Assembly (NCBI GenBank): GCA_029570245.1
Contig: JAKQSH010000006.1
Location: 1-13,434, forward strand
Direction: 5' to 3'
Length of the DNA: 13,434 nucleotides
Origin: Deltaproteobacteria bacterium
GTDB lineage: Bacteria; Myxococcota_A; SURF-8
Part shown: positions 7,213-13,434 of the stretch, piece after piece
How positions within the stretch are numbered: position 1 is the stretch's first letter
Layout: each line of letters begins with the position of its first letter
Made by a program: the position numbers and the translations under genes
Notes under the pieces: generated by a model
Told to the model about the DNA's origin: nothing
What the model saw: the letters and a program-made list of their open reading frames with translations, nothing else
The model's database searches: none

Positions 7213-9015
7213 TTACGGCAGGACTGCAATGCGCCGTTCCGTGGCATTCTTCCAGCGTCCCCACTCTTCCAAACGATTAGGGTTGATTGGCGGAGGGTCG
7301 GCCCAGGCGGGAATATGCTTGATTTCGCACACATTGTCTTCATGCGTCGCAGTTGCGGAGCGCTCACCGGCAATCGCCGGGATATCCGGGCCTGAACGCT
7401 CTTTTTTCCACTGGCGGAACGAATCCCAGTTGGCGTTGTAAGCTATCAGCACACCGCCGCCGACACGGAAAGGTTCTTCAGTGTCGATTTCGTATTCGGC
7501 ATTTACGCTTATATAACGGATGTTCTCGCCCACTGTTTCCGGGTAACTTATTTCTGCCGTGTTATAATGAAACACCGCTCCGGCGAAAGGCTCCAGATTC
7601 AGACTTGTCGTACCGGCATCTACCAGAGGGGCAAGCCCCGGACGCATGTCGAGCATGCCGTTATAGCTGTATGGGCCTTCATCGCGCTGTGCCCAGAACG
7701 CAGCAAGCGAGTTGTGGTGCGCCTGCATGAAACTTACGCCCAGACGGTTCTGAATAAGCTGATCCATTTCTGCCGGACTTCCGGTTTCAAGGTTGAAAAT
7801 GTCGATGTAACCGTCCGTGCTTCCGCTGAGCTGCCCGGCGAGATACGTCATAAACAGATACGCCAGAACGTAATTTTCGAACTGGGCGTATGTCCAGTTG
7901 ACCATGGAAAGCCCTTTGCGGATAATGTTTCGCGGATCGAAAACATAATAGTTGATATCGTCTCCGATTTCACCGTAAACCATGTGAACAGCCGATTCCG
8001 CCAGCCCCTCGTTATGATAAGTCCAGTCTTCCTCTGTAAAGCCGTGGCGTTCCTGATACAGCAGATGCTGAAATTCATGCGCAACAATGCCTGGAACACT
8101 GTCGGCACCCGAAAGAACGTTTATATGGACGATTTCCATTCCGTTTGAATGCATGCCCCACCATGCCATGGCATCTTCGTCGGAAATGGCGTTAATCGGA
8201 GAAAAATAACCGCCGAAATAGTTGCCGCCATTCAGAAAAAGAATGGTTATTCTGCCGTTTTCGTCGAGGTCCGGCGCTGCAATCAGATTTTCAGTCTCGA
8301 TCGGATAAATATTGTCGTCGAATTCGTTGATTATTTTATTCAATCCGTCAACGCTGTAGCCGTCTTCAACATAAACAACGCAATGCTCGCCCACCCCGGC
8401 CCGACGCGCCTCAAGTTCTTCCATCTCGTAATATTGACTTGCAAAATTCGACACCCAGAAAACGTGTCTGTCGGCGGAGAGAAAGTCTTTGCTTAAATAA
8501 ACAGATGAATCATCCGTGGCGGTAATTTCAAGAGTGTACATTAAACCGAGCTTCTGCTTTGCGGTAGCAAGCGTAACGGTGTTTGAATCCCCGTCAAAGG
8601 AAACGCCTTTAATTTCAAGCTCAGCCCCGTCTTTTCCGACAATTGAATACACCAAGCCGTTTTCTGCGAAATCGGCTTCAACCGCAATGTTGTATTCTAC
8701 AAGAACGTGCTCGGCATCCACCGCTCTGACAGATTTTACGCCGAATTCTTCAGCTTCAGGTTCAAGCTCCGGCTCAGGTTCGGCATCTGCTTCTTCTGCC
8801 AGTTCCGAAAAATCCTCGTCGGCATCGCCGTCTTCTTCGATATCATCACCATCGACACCAACCTGTTCACGATTATCCGAGTCGGAATCTCCATCGGAAA
8901 AATCACTGTCACCCTTTTCCTCACCATCACCGCTGCCGTCGGAAAAACAGGAGCAGAACATAATGGAAGAAACAAGCAGAATGAGAAAAAACGCACTGAA
9001 ACTCAAATACTTCAT
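7213..9015 (-). CDS. Surface lipoprotein zinc metallopeptidase, M30 (hyicolysin)-like
   Basis: The 600-residue protein begins with a lipoprotein-type signal (about 1-22); Cys23 after FCS is the likeliest lipid site, although the lipobox is poor. Residues 24-90 are an extreme Asp/Glu/Ser linker with DGDSDSD-type repeats. Residues 91-175 look like a bacterial Ig-like beta domain. The catalytic region carries VAHEFQHLLY, a HExxH zinc site (His313, Glu314, His317). It is followed by HNEGLAESA, where Glu336 or Glu340 is the likely third ligand. That arrangement fits M30-type zincins. AAAGG lies 7 bases before the ATG. The protein is probably exported and anchored to the outer membrane to digest extracellular protein. 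It ends at a terminator shared with pepD. The family call is moderately sure, the zincin call sure. Confidence 0.82.
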   Translation of the reverse strand: MKYLSFSAFFLILLVSSIMFCSCFSDGSGDGEEKGDSDFSDGDSDSDNREQVGVDGDDIEEDGDADEDFSELAEEADAEPEPELEPEAEEFGVKSVRAVDAEHVLVEYNIAVEADFAENGLVYSIVGKDGAELEIKGVSFDGDSNTVTLATAKQKLGLMYTLEITATDDSSVYLSKDFLSADRHVFWVSNFASQYYEMEELEARRAGVGEHCVVYVEDGYSVDGLNKIINEFDDNIYPIETENLIAAPDLDENGRITILFLNGGNYFGGYFSPINAISDEDAMAWWGMHSNGMEIVHINVLSGADSVPGIVAHEFQHLLYQERHGFTEEDWTYHNEGLAESAVHMVYGEIGDDINYYVFDPRNIIRKGLSMVNWTYAQFENYVLAYLFMTYLAGQLSGSTDGYIDIFNLETGSPAEMDQLIQNRLGVSFMQAHHNSLAAFWAQRDEGPYSYNGMLDMRPGLAPLVDAGTTSLNLEPFAGAVFHYNTAEISYPETVGENIRYISVNAEYEIDTEEPFRVGGGVLIAYNANWDSFRQWKKERSGPDIPAIAGERSATATHEDNVCEIKHIPAWADPPPINPNRLEEWGRWKNATERRIAVLP

Positions 9016-9140
9016 GTTAAACCTTTCAAATTCAACGAATCCCTTGACTCGAAAAGTCTACATGTTTTTATGAAAAATAAAAGCCCGATTTGTTTAATTT
9101 CACCAAAGCCGCGGGTGTTGAACTTTTGGCATGGAATGAA

Positions 9141-9175
9141 AGAAAAACCGGGAAGAAACATGCGCCCTTCCCGGT
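9141..9175 (-). terminator. Intrinsic terminator after the MATE gene
   Basis: On the minus strand ACCGGGAAG (9167-9175 complement) pairs perfectly with CTTCCCGGT over 9 bp, with an 11-base loop. It is followed by TTTTTCTTTC. It lies 8 bases past the MATE stop codon, and it separates the MATE transcript from the metallopeptidase gene downstream. Confidence 0.85.
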
Positions 9176-9182
9176 CAGCTGT

Positions 9183-10544
9183 TTATTCGCCCTCGCATTC
9201 ACACTCTATTTCCCGACCAAGCAACAGGTCAAGCCTTCCAACACGCCCTTTTTCTATTCCGCCAGCCCGGATGCCGGAAATAAGCGCCAGCGCCAGCAGT
9301 TCGCTCGAAAGGGCCAGATAAGCTCCAGGCGCCCCCCAACCCATCCATAAGGCAAACAGCAGCGTCAGCGGAACCGTCAACCCCCAGGAAGTCCCGGTAG
9401 TTACGATAAGAGCGAAACGAGTGTCGCCGGCGCCGCGCAGAGCACAGAGATGCACCATCGAAAGCGCATCGAAAACCTGAAAGAAGGCGGCGAAAAGCAT
9501 CAGTGTGCCGGCTATCGCTGCGACCGTCGGATCATTGGTGAACAGTGCAGCCAGCCACTCGCCGCGAATGGCGAACAACACGCCACATGCTGCCATGATT
9601 CCGCCGGCCAGAATGCGCGAAGAACGCAAGGCACGACCGGCGGCCTGCAGATCGCCTGCTCCCAGATAGCGCCCGACCAGAATTCCTCCGGCTTCACTGA
9701 TACCGAAACCAGGCAGAAACGAAACCGAAACAATATTGAGAACGATCTCGCTGGCCGCCAGATGTCCGGCCCCTACACGCCCCAGAACCAGACTCATAAC
9801 GGTAAAAGCAAAAACGCCCAGCATGCGCTGCATGCCCGACGGCAATCCAAGCAGCAGTGAACTCCGTATTACTTCCCACTCGGCAAGCACAGGTTTTCCG
9901 AAGTGTTGCCTGTATTTGACATAATACAGAATTGCGGTCAGCAGCTGGCATAAGATTGTAGCCAGTGCGGCGCCCGCCTCTTTCATGGCCGGAATGGGAC
10001 CGAAACCGAAAATAAACAGTGCATTCAGCGCAATATTCAACAGGTTTGCGATAATGTTGACCCACATACGGGTTTTAGAATCGCCGATTCCCTGAATTCC
10101 GGCCAGCAGTCCCATGCCAAGCATGGCGAAGGGCATTCCCAGAACACGCACTTGCAGATATCCAGACATTCTGTCGATAATGGCCGGATCACTTACGATG
10201 CTTTCAGTAAGAGGCAAGTACAACAAATACATCAACACGCCGGAAACGACGCCGGAAACCGCCCCGATGATTATTCCAGCCGAAGCGGCACTGCGTTTGC
10301 GCTCGGCATCACCGGCGCCATCGGCAGCCGAAACAAGGCTCTGGGGGCCGGAAACCAGCCCGATGAAGAATGACATGAAGAAAAATGCCAGGGTAGTCGC
10401 CAGTCCGACACCGGCGACATAATCGGTGCCGAGCATACCCATGAACAGAATATCCGTCACACTCATCAGAGTGAATGACAACATTCCGACCGCCATCGGC
10501 CATGCCATCGCCGCCACTTCCCTTTTCCCACCCTTGATAAACAT
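9183..10544 (-). CDS. MATE-family multidrug/toxin efflux transporter
   Basis: This is a highly hydrophobic 453-residue protein with about 12 membrane segments in two similar MatE halves, which should export cationic drugs or metabolites using a Na+ or H+ gradient across the inner membrane. Family features include the opening AWPMAVGMLSFTLMSVTDI helix, GGILVGRYLGAGD at the start of the second-half region, and the conserved LRGAGDTRF motif. I chose the ATG at 10544 because GGAAG lies 7 bases upstream; an in-frame ATG at 10571 would add nine residues but has no ribosome site and lies close to the upstream terminator. The C-terminus ends in a short acidic, Cys-containing tail (REIECECEGE). The transported substrate is unknown, and the structured leader upstream suggests ligand- or stress-dependent expression. 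Confidence 0.92.
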   Translation of the reverse strand: MFIKGGKREVAAMAWPMAVGMLSFTLMSVTDILFMGMLGTDYVAGVGLATTLAFFFMSFFIGLVSGPQSLVSAADGAGDAERKRSAASAGIIIGAVSGVVSGVLMYLLYLPLTESIVSDPAIIDRMSGYLQVRVLGMPFAMLGMGLLAGIQGIGDSKTRMWVNIIANLLNIALNALFIFGFGPIPAMKEAGAALATILCQLLTAILYYVKYRQHFGKPVLAEWEVIRSSLLLGLPSGMQRMLGVFAFTVMSLVLGRVGAGHLAASEIVLNIVSVSFLPGFGISEAGGILVGRYLGAGDLQAAGRALRSSRILAGGIMAACGVLFAIRGEWLAALFTNDPTVAAIAGTLMLFAAFFQVFDALSMVHLCALRGAGDTRFALIVTTGTSWGLTVPLTLLFALWMGWGAPGAYLALSSELLALALISGIRAGGIEKGRVGRLDLLLGREIECECEGE

Positions 10545-10602
10545 CTTATTACTTCCTTTCAGTTCGAACATTTATTACCCGCGCCCGAACTGCAAAAATG
10601 CG

Positions 10603-10645
10603 ACAAAAAAAGGCCGGTTCGCGCTCGCGAACCGGCCTTTTTGAA
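10603..10645 (-). terminator. Very strong intrinsic terminator upstream of the MATE start codon
   Basis: AAAGGCCGGTTCGC pairs perfectly with GCGAACCGGCCTTT around a GC-rich tetraloop, and a run of seven T follows on the minus strand. It lies about 60 bases before the MATE ATG and downstream of the 81-nt structured domain on the same strand. It therefore would stop leader transcription before the coding region unless it is disrupted. An A-run on the other side makes it bidirectional in principle. A short alternative hairpin, GCCTT-CAAA-AAGGC, could compete with its 5' arm, but only over 5 bp. Confidence 0.85.
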
Positions 10646-10660
10646 GGCAAAAAATTCTAA

Positions 10661-10741
10661 AGCGCTAAACCGCAGGCACGTATGCACCTCCTACAGTGGT
10701 AAAATCAATTGCAGATACTGAATACATTCTCATTTAGCGCT
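10661..10741 (-). ncRNA. Candidate structured RNA / riboswitch-like leader of the MATE gene
   Basis: On the minus strand AGCGCTAAA and TTTAGCGCT form a perfect 9-bp stem closing a 63-nt interior. Inside, CTGTAGG can pair with CCTGCGG (7 bp, two wobbles). CAGT can alternatively pair with ACTG, using the same CTG bases, so two exclusive folds are possible. GCA-TACG-TGC is a possible small UNCG-type hairpin. A T-run (10649-10654) follows the stem by 6 bases, then comes the strong terminator. A promoter sits about 25-50 bases upstream. I do not recognise a known riboswitch class; TPP, purine, SAM, guanidine, GEMM and T-box core sequences are not evident. It could instead be a stand-alone small RNA. 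Folding is by eye only. Confidence 0.45.
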
Positions 10742-10765
10742 CCTTCGAATTCAAGTTACTATAAG

Positions 10766-10794
10766 CTGTTACACCCTATTAATTATTCTGTCAA
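10766..10794 (-). promoter_or_regulatory. Putative promoter of the MATE leader RNA
   Basis: On the minus strand a perfect TTGACA (10789-10794) is followed after 17 bases by TAACAG (10766-10771), a weak -10. The predicted start near 10759 puts the 9-bp closing stem of the structured domain about 18 bases into the transcript. Confidence 0.45.
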
Positions 10795-11093
10795 TATTTT
10801 TTTGAGCCGTTTTTTTGTATTTCCTGTGCAGGCACACTTTTCATTCAGCGAAACACCCACGCATAATAGCTCCCTGCGATGTCGCAACAGCACCAACCAG
10901 CTGTTTATACTGCGCTTACGCTATTATCTATTTATTTTATAGACATGCTTGACTATTCAGAAACAGGCACAATATTAATATATAAAGATGCGGAAATAAG
11001 GGGCCGCGAACTTCAGAAGTGAGGACAGCACAGGGCGGTGAGTTCATAATTCGACGATGACAGACAAAGTTTTTTCTCTCTTTTCTTTCTCCA
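10795..11093. other. AT-rich non-coding stretch
   Basis: No convincing gene is seen on either strand; the one ATG frame here has a low-complexity product with no ribosome site. It holds a possible plus-strand promoter (10949-10978) that would read a short RNA ending at the hairpin at 11094-11127. It also contains ACTTCAGAAGT, a tiny inverted repeat, near 11010, and a polypyrimidine run at about 11069-11091. Otherwise I see nothing. Confidence 0.5.
10949..10978 (+). promoter_or_regulatory. Weak candidate plus-strand promoter in the non-coding stretch
   Basis: TTGACT, an 18-base spacer and TATTAA are followed by an AT-rich start region. A transcript from here would be about 145 nt, ending near the hairpin at 11094-11127, with no open frame. 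The spacing is acceptable but both boxes are imperfect. Confidence 0.25.
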
Positions 11094-11127
11094 GACAAAC
11101 AGGGAGCCATCAAGGCTCCCTGTTGTC
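11094..11127. terminator. Hairpin after the EEP-fold lipoprotein gene
   Basis: GACAAACAGGGAGCC pairs with GGCTCCCTGTTGTC over 14 bp with one bulged A and a 5-base loop. The stem is strong, but the following T-tract is poor on both strands (TTTGTCTGG on the minus strand, GTTTATTAT on the plus strand). It is placed 35 bases past the minus-strand gene's stop, where a terminator is expected. Confidence 0.6.
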
Positions 11128-11161
11128 GTTTATTATAGCGACAAAAAGCGTCTGAAAAGGA

Positions 11162-12331
11162 TTAAGGCAAGAGGAAATCAGCTTTCAATGCTGCGTGATC
11201 TGAGCCGCCAAGGCCGAAGCTGGGGCCGCGCACCGATTCGGCTGTTCCGCTGACGTATGCGCCTGATGATTCAGTGGCAACAAACAGATGGTCTATTGCC
11301 TGCAATGAACCATTGTAGCGATAAGTCGCGGCCAGATTGTTGGATAACTCGGAGGCTACACGATGCAGCTTGCCGTTTTTCTCAAGTTCGTTAATCGGAT
11401 TTGAACCCGGCGTGTCATTCAGATCACCTCCGAAAATTATCAGAGCATCCTCATTCTCGGAGGCGACTTCAGTAATTATATCGTAAGCACCAGCTGCTTC
11501 CGCCCAGCGGCGGTCAGGGTCGTCGTCGGACTTGCTTTTAAAATGCCCAACAAATACTATGACTTTCTCCCCGTTTATCTCAAGGTGAATTTCCGGGAAC
11601 TCTCGCGTGAAATAATAAGTGGGGGAAGTTGTTCCCGGCTTGTGCAGCGGTTCATCGCCGTGATTGATGCGCCGGATGAATTCGCCTTTTGCCAGCAACG
11701 CGACATCAATAGAAGCGTCATAACCTGTTTCAGCGACAATCGAAACAGTATATTCATCGCCAAGCTCGTCATTAACAGCATCCAGGCAGGGTTGTTTCTC
11801 GAATTCCTGAAAAAGCACAATATCAACATCCATATCGCGAACGGCATCCGCGATCTGTGCGGCGCGGGCGGTGAATTCGGCATTGGAAAGCTGCTCTTCC
11901 CAGTCGCCGGAGCCGCACGAGCCGGAATCGCAAACCGTGTCAAAGAAACGACGGACATTGAATGTTGCCACTGATATTGAATTGTCTATGTGACCATCAT
12001 CATCACAATCGGCGTCGTTCTCGGCGCAATCGGCACATTCGGGATCATTATCGGAATCGCAGATTTCCTCATCGCGATCGAACAGCGATTCGCAATCATT
12101 GTCGCTGGAAATCTCATGTGTTTCAGCGTCGGCCTCGCAGACACCGTCGTTATCAAATTCGGAGTTGTTGTCGTTTTCATCTCCGTCAAGATCGGAATCT
12201 TCTGTATTTTCGGAATCCGCGTCGCCGTCGGCGTTGTCAATATCCACGATATACGGAGAGCCTGAACTTCCACAGGCAACAGACAGCAGGCAAGTAGAGA
12301 TGAAAATCAGCAATAACAAAGTATTCTTCAT
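11162..12331 (-). CDS. Lipoprotein with endonuclease/exonuclease/phosphatase (EEP) domain
   Basis: The 389-residue protein has a clear lipoprotein signal ending LLSVAC with Cys20 as the lipid site. Residues 30-115 are an Asp/Asn/Glu-rich linker with DGDADSEN and DLDGDEND repeats. Its second half is also Cys-rich (Cys65, 80, 91, 99, 102 and 109). The EEP domain follows: ATFNVRR (Asn125), LFQE (metal ligand Glu176), GHFKS (His263), GGDLNDTPGS (Asp303, Asn305), AIDHLF (Asp347-His348) and GSDHAAL (Asp378, catalytic His379). All key residues are present, so an active Mg-dependent phosphodiesterase or nuclease is likely, probably outside the cytoplasm, perhaps for extracellular DNA or a phosphoester. 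AGGAG lies 6 bases before the ATG. It diverges from the TonB-dependent receptor gene. Substrate is not predictable. Confidence 0.87.
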   Translation of the reverse strand: MKNTLLLLIFISTCLLSVACGSSGSPYIVDIDNADGDADSENTEDSDLDGDENDNNSEFDNDGVCEADAETHEISSDNDCESLFDRDEEICDSDNDPECADCAENDADCDDDGHIDNSISVATFNVRRFFDTVCDSGSCGSGDWEEQLSNAEFTARAAQIADAVRDMDVDIVLFQEFEKQPCLDAVNDELGDEYTVSIVAETGYDASIDVALLAKGEFIRRINHGDEPLHKPGTTSPTYYFTREFPEIHLEINGEKVIVFVGHFKSKSDDDPDRRWAEAAGAYDIITEVASENEDALIIFGGDLNDTPGSNPINELEKNGKLHRVASELSNNLAATYRYNGSLQAIDHLFVATESSGAYVSGTAESVRGPSFGLGGSDHAALKADFLLP

Positions 12332-12374
12332 GGCTTATCTCCTGAAATTGAATTCGCACAAAACATATTTATTA

Positions 12375-12403
12375 ATTATATCCTGCCGCAATGGATATTG
12401 AAA
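12375..12403 (-). promoter_or_regulatory. Putative promoter of the EEP lipoprotein gene
   Basis: On the minus strand TTTCAA (12398-12403), a 17-base spacer and a perfect TATAAT (12375-12380) predict a start near 12368, about 37 bases upstream of the ATG. The -35 matches only half of consensus. Confidence 0.5.
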
Positions 12404-12656
12404 CAGACAAAATATGTGTGTAAAATTACAATAATAGATAATTGCAATTACACTCATTGAAGTCATTCAATTAAAAGTTGCATTTTCTGGATTTATTTGG
12501 GTTTCAGACATTAAGAGCTTGTTCAAGCTGTGTTAAATATGTTGCATTAAAAAAGATTAATTCGACAATATTGCAACTCTCTTCTATTCAATTAGACGAA
12601 TTGATTTTGCTTGAATGATACGGACAGAATCAAAACCGGTTGGAAAGAGAGGCCAG
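12404..12656. promoter_or_regulatory. Divergent AT-rich control region of EEP and TonB-receptor genes
   Basis: No gene is seen. It holds several inverted repeats: GTGTAA (12418-12423) with TTACAC (12448-12453); TTGAA-GTCA-TTCAA (12457-12470); and AGCTTG-TT-CAAGCT (12516-12529). A stretch at 12437-12455 beginning GATAAT matches about 12 of 19 positions of the Fur box, which would suit a TonB-receptor gene but is weak and 200 bases from its ATG. A possible plus-strand promoter is TTAAGA (12511) with TTAAAT (12533), which would place the AGCTTG repeat in its spacer. TTGCA recurs four times. All regulatory roles are inferred. Confidence 0.35.
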
Positions 12657-13434
12657 ATGTTTTCGTCGAGATGTATTCCTTTGACATTATTTGTCTTTTT
12701 GTTCATTTGCCTGCCTTGGGCATCCGGCGCTGTATTTGCCGAAGGCGCTTCTACAGAGCCGGAGCTGGCTCCGGTTGGGCCTGAAACTGCGCCACAACCT
12801 TCCGAAACCTCACAGTCGCAAACTGAAGCAGTTGAAGAAAAAGGCGAAGCTCCAGTTGCAGAAGAAAAAATAAATGAAAATAAAGCGGAGCAGGAGCCGG
12901 AAGCGGCTATGGGCGAGATGGTCGTCACCGCCGCCCGGCGGGAGTCTTCATGGAAAGATGCGCCGGTAATGGTTACTGTTATTGAGAAAGAGGAGATAGA
13001 AAGAGCGCCGGAGAAAACCATAGACGACTTTCTGAAACGCGTTCCCAGCGTGTCTTACTCCAGAATCCACGCTGCAGAATGTGGGCCGGGCCGGGATATA
13101 ACCTTGCGCGGAATACAGGATCAGAAGCGCACGCTGATTCTTGTTGACGGCATTCCGGTAAACGACGGCGTAACGGGCGCCGTGAACTGGTCGATGATTC
13201 CCAAAGAAGCGGTTGAACGCATCGAAATCGTACGAGGCCCGATGTCGGCACTTTATGGCTCAGGCGCGATGGGCGGAGTGATAAACATTATCACGAAGAA
13301 ACCAGTAAACAACAACGAAACACTGATCAAAGCCGGGTACGGCAGCCTCAACACTTACTCGGCGACACTGGTGCAGGGTGGAATGTTCGAAAAAGGCGGG
13401 TATTTCATCGGCGGCAACCTCTATAAAAGCGACG
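12657..13434 (+). CDS. TonB-dependent outer-membrane receptor, N-terminal part (runs off window)
   Basis: The first 259 codons are present and the frame is open to the edge. A signal peptide (about 1-28, ending VFA) is followed by an unusual Pro/Glu/Ala-rich stretch (30-84). Next comes a TonB-box-like EMVVTA (87-92) and a plug domain (about 100-217) with the family signatures ITLRGI, LILVDGIPVND, VERIEIVRGPMSALYGSGAMGGVINII and TKKP. The first beta-barrel strands start near residue 222. It should import a scarce nutrient, such as a siderophore, heme, cobalamin or glycan, across the outer membrane using TonB/ExbBD energy. The sequence looks closest to the BtuB/colicin-I-receptor type, but the ligand cannot be assigned from the plug. 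A GAGAGG ribosome site lies 5-6 bases before the ATG. Confidence 0.9.
   Translation, partial: MFSSRCIPLTLFVFLFICLPWASGAVFAEGASTEPELAPVGPETAPQPSETSQSQTEAVEEKGEAPVAEEKINENKAEQEPEAAMGEMVVTAARRESSWKDAPVMVTVIEKEEIERAPEKTIDDFLKRVPSVSYSRIHAAECGPGRDITLRGIQDQKRTLILVDGIPVNDGVTGAVNWSMIPKEAVERIEIVRGPMSALYGSGAMGGVINIITKKPVNNNETLIKAGYGSLNTYSATLVQGGMFEKGGYFIGGNLYKSD

Noticed and set aside
8516..9073. 185-codon Ser-rich plus-strand frame opposite the metallopeptidase N-terminus
   Set aside because: It mirrors the Asp/Glu-rich linker codons (GAA/GAC read as TTC/GTC-type codons) and has no independent support.
10603..10645. Terminator hairpin as a phage or plasmid attachment/origin palindrome
   Set aside because: Flanking A- and T-runs and its position explain it as an intrinsic terminator; there are no integrase or replication genes nearby.
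10661..10741. tRNA-like reading of the 81-nt closed domain
   Set aside because: The length and closing stem suggest it, but there is no T-loop (GTTCRANNC-type) sequence, no anticodon arm and no CCA.
10661..10741. Integron attC site or MITE interpretation of the 9-bp inverted repeat
   Set aside because: The ends do not fit the attC core RYYYAAC/GTTRRRY pair, no integrase is present, and no target-site duplication flanks the repeat.
10709..10942. 77-codon plus-strand frame in the non-coding stretch
   Set aside because: It has no ribosome site, its composition is skewed to Phe/Ser/Leu/Tyr, and it overlaps the structured leader and its promoter.
11962..12297. Overlapping open frames on both strands opposite the EEP-lipoprotein linker, including an Arg/His-rich one
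   Set aside because: They are created by the repetitive GAT/GAC-rich codons of the Asp-rich linker read in other frames; there are no ribosome sites and the composition is implausible.
12584..13021. 145-codon minus-strand frame over the TonB-receptor start
   Set aside because: The plus-strand receptor frame shows clear signal, TonB-box and plug motifs; the opposite frame is a shadow.

Overview
The window looks like chromosomal DNA of an anaerobic, diderm (Gram-negative-type) bacterium. Anaerobiosis is suggested by an oxygen-sensitive glycyl radical enzyme with its radical-SAM activase. An outer membrane is suggested by a TonB-dependent receptor and two lipoproteins. Both lipoproteins carry long Asp/Glu-rich 'DGDxD' linkers after the lipid anchor, a style I associate with Myxococcota/Deltaproteobacteria-like genomes; that taxonomic hint is inference only. 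There are no insertion sequences, phage genes, tRNAs, rRNAs or CRISPR arrays.

Region 1 (about 1-5420, minus strand) is one compact catabolic operon. Its order of transcription is: FadR-type GntR regulator; glycyl radical enzyme (GRE, 837 aa, Cys455/Glu457 and radical Gly812); GRE activase; a flavin-type split-barrel protein made of two similar halves; and probably a further reading frame that runs off the left edge. Genes overlap by 4 bases or are separated by 8-16 bases. A sigma70-like promoter and a perfect TGGT-N3-ACCA palindrome, the classic FadR/PdhR-type operator core, sit in front of the regulator. The Cys-x-Glu active site points to a dehydratase/decarboxylase/C-X lyase, not pyruvate formate-lyase. 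The substrate cannot be read from the sequence.

Region 2 (5540-7166, plus strand) is a stand-alone gene for an M20-family aminoacyl-histidine dipeptidase (PepD-like), with its own strong promoter and a bidirectional terminator shared with the converging gene.

Region 3 (7213-10800, minus strand) holds a secreted M30-like zinc metallopeptidase lipoprotein and a MATE-family efflux transporter. The transporter is preceded by an unusual leader: a promoter, an 81-nt domain closed by a perfect 9-bp stem, a T-run, and then a strong intrinsic terminator lying before the start codon. This is laid out like a riboswitch or attenuator, or like a small RNA gene.

Region 4 (10800-12600) is a long non-coding stretch followed by a minus-strand endonuclease/exonuclease/phosphatase-fold lipoprotein. 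Region 5 (12657 to the right edge, plus strand) is the N-terminal third or so of a TonB-dependent receptor, divergent from that lipoprotein.

The best candidates for something undescribed are the GRE operon with its duplicated flavin-barrel partner, and the structured leader upstream of the MATE gene.
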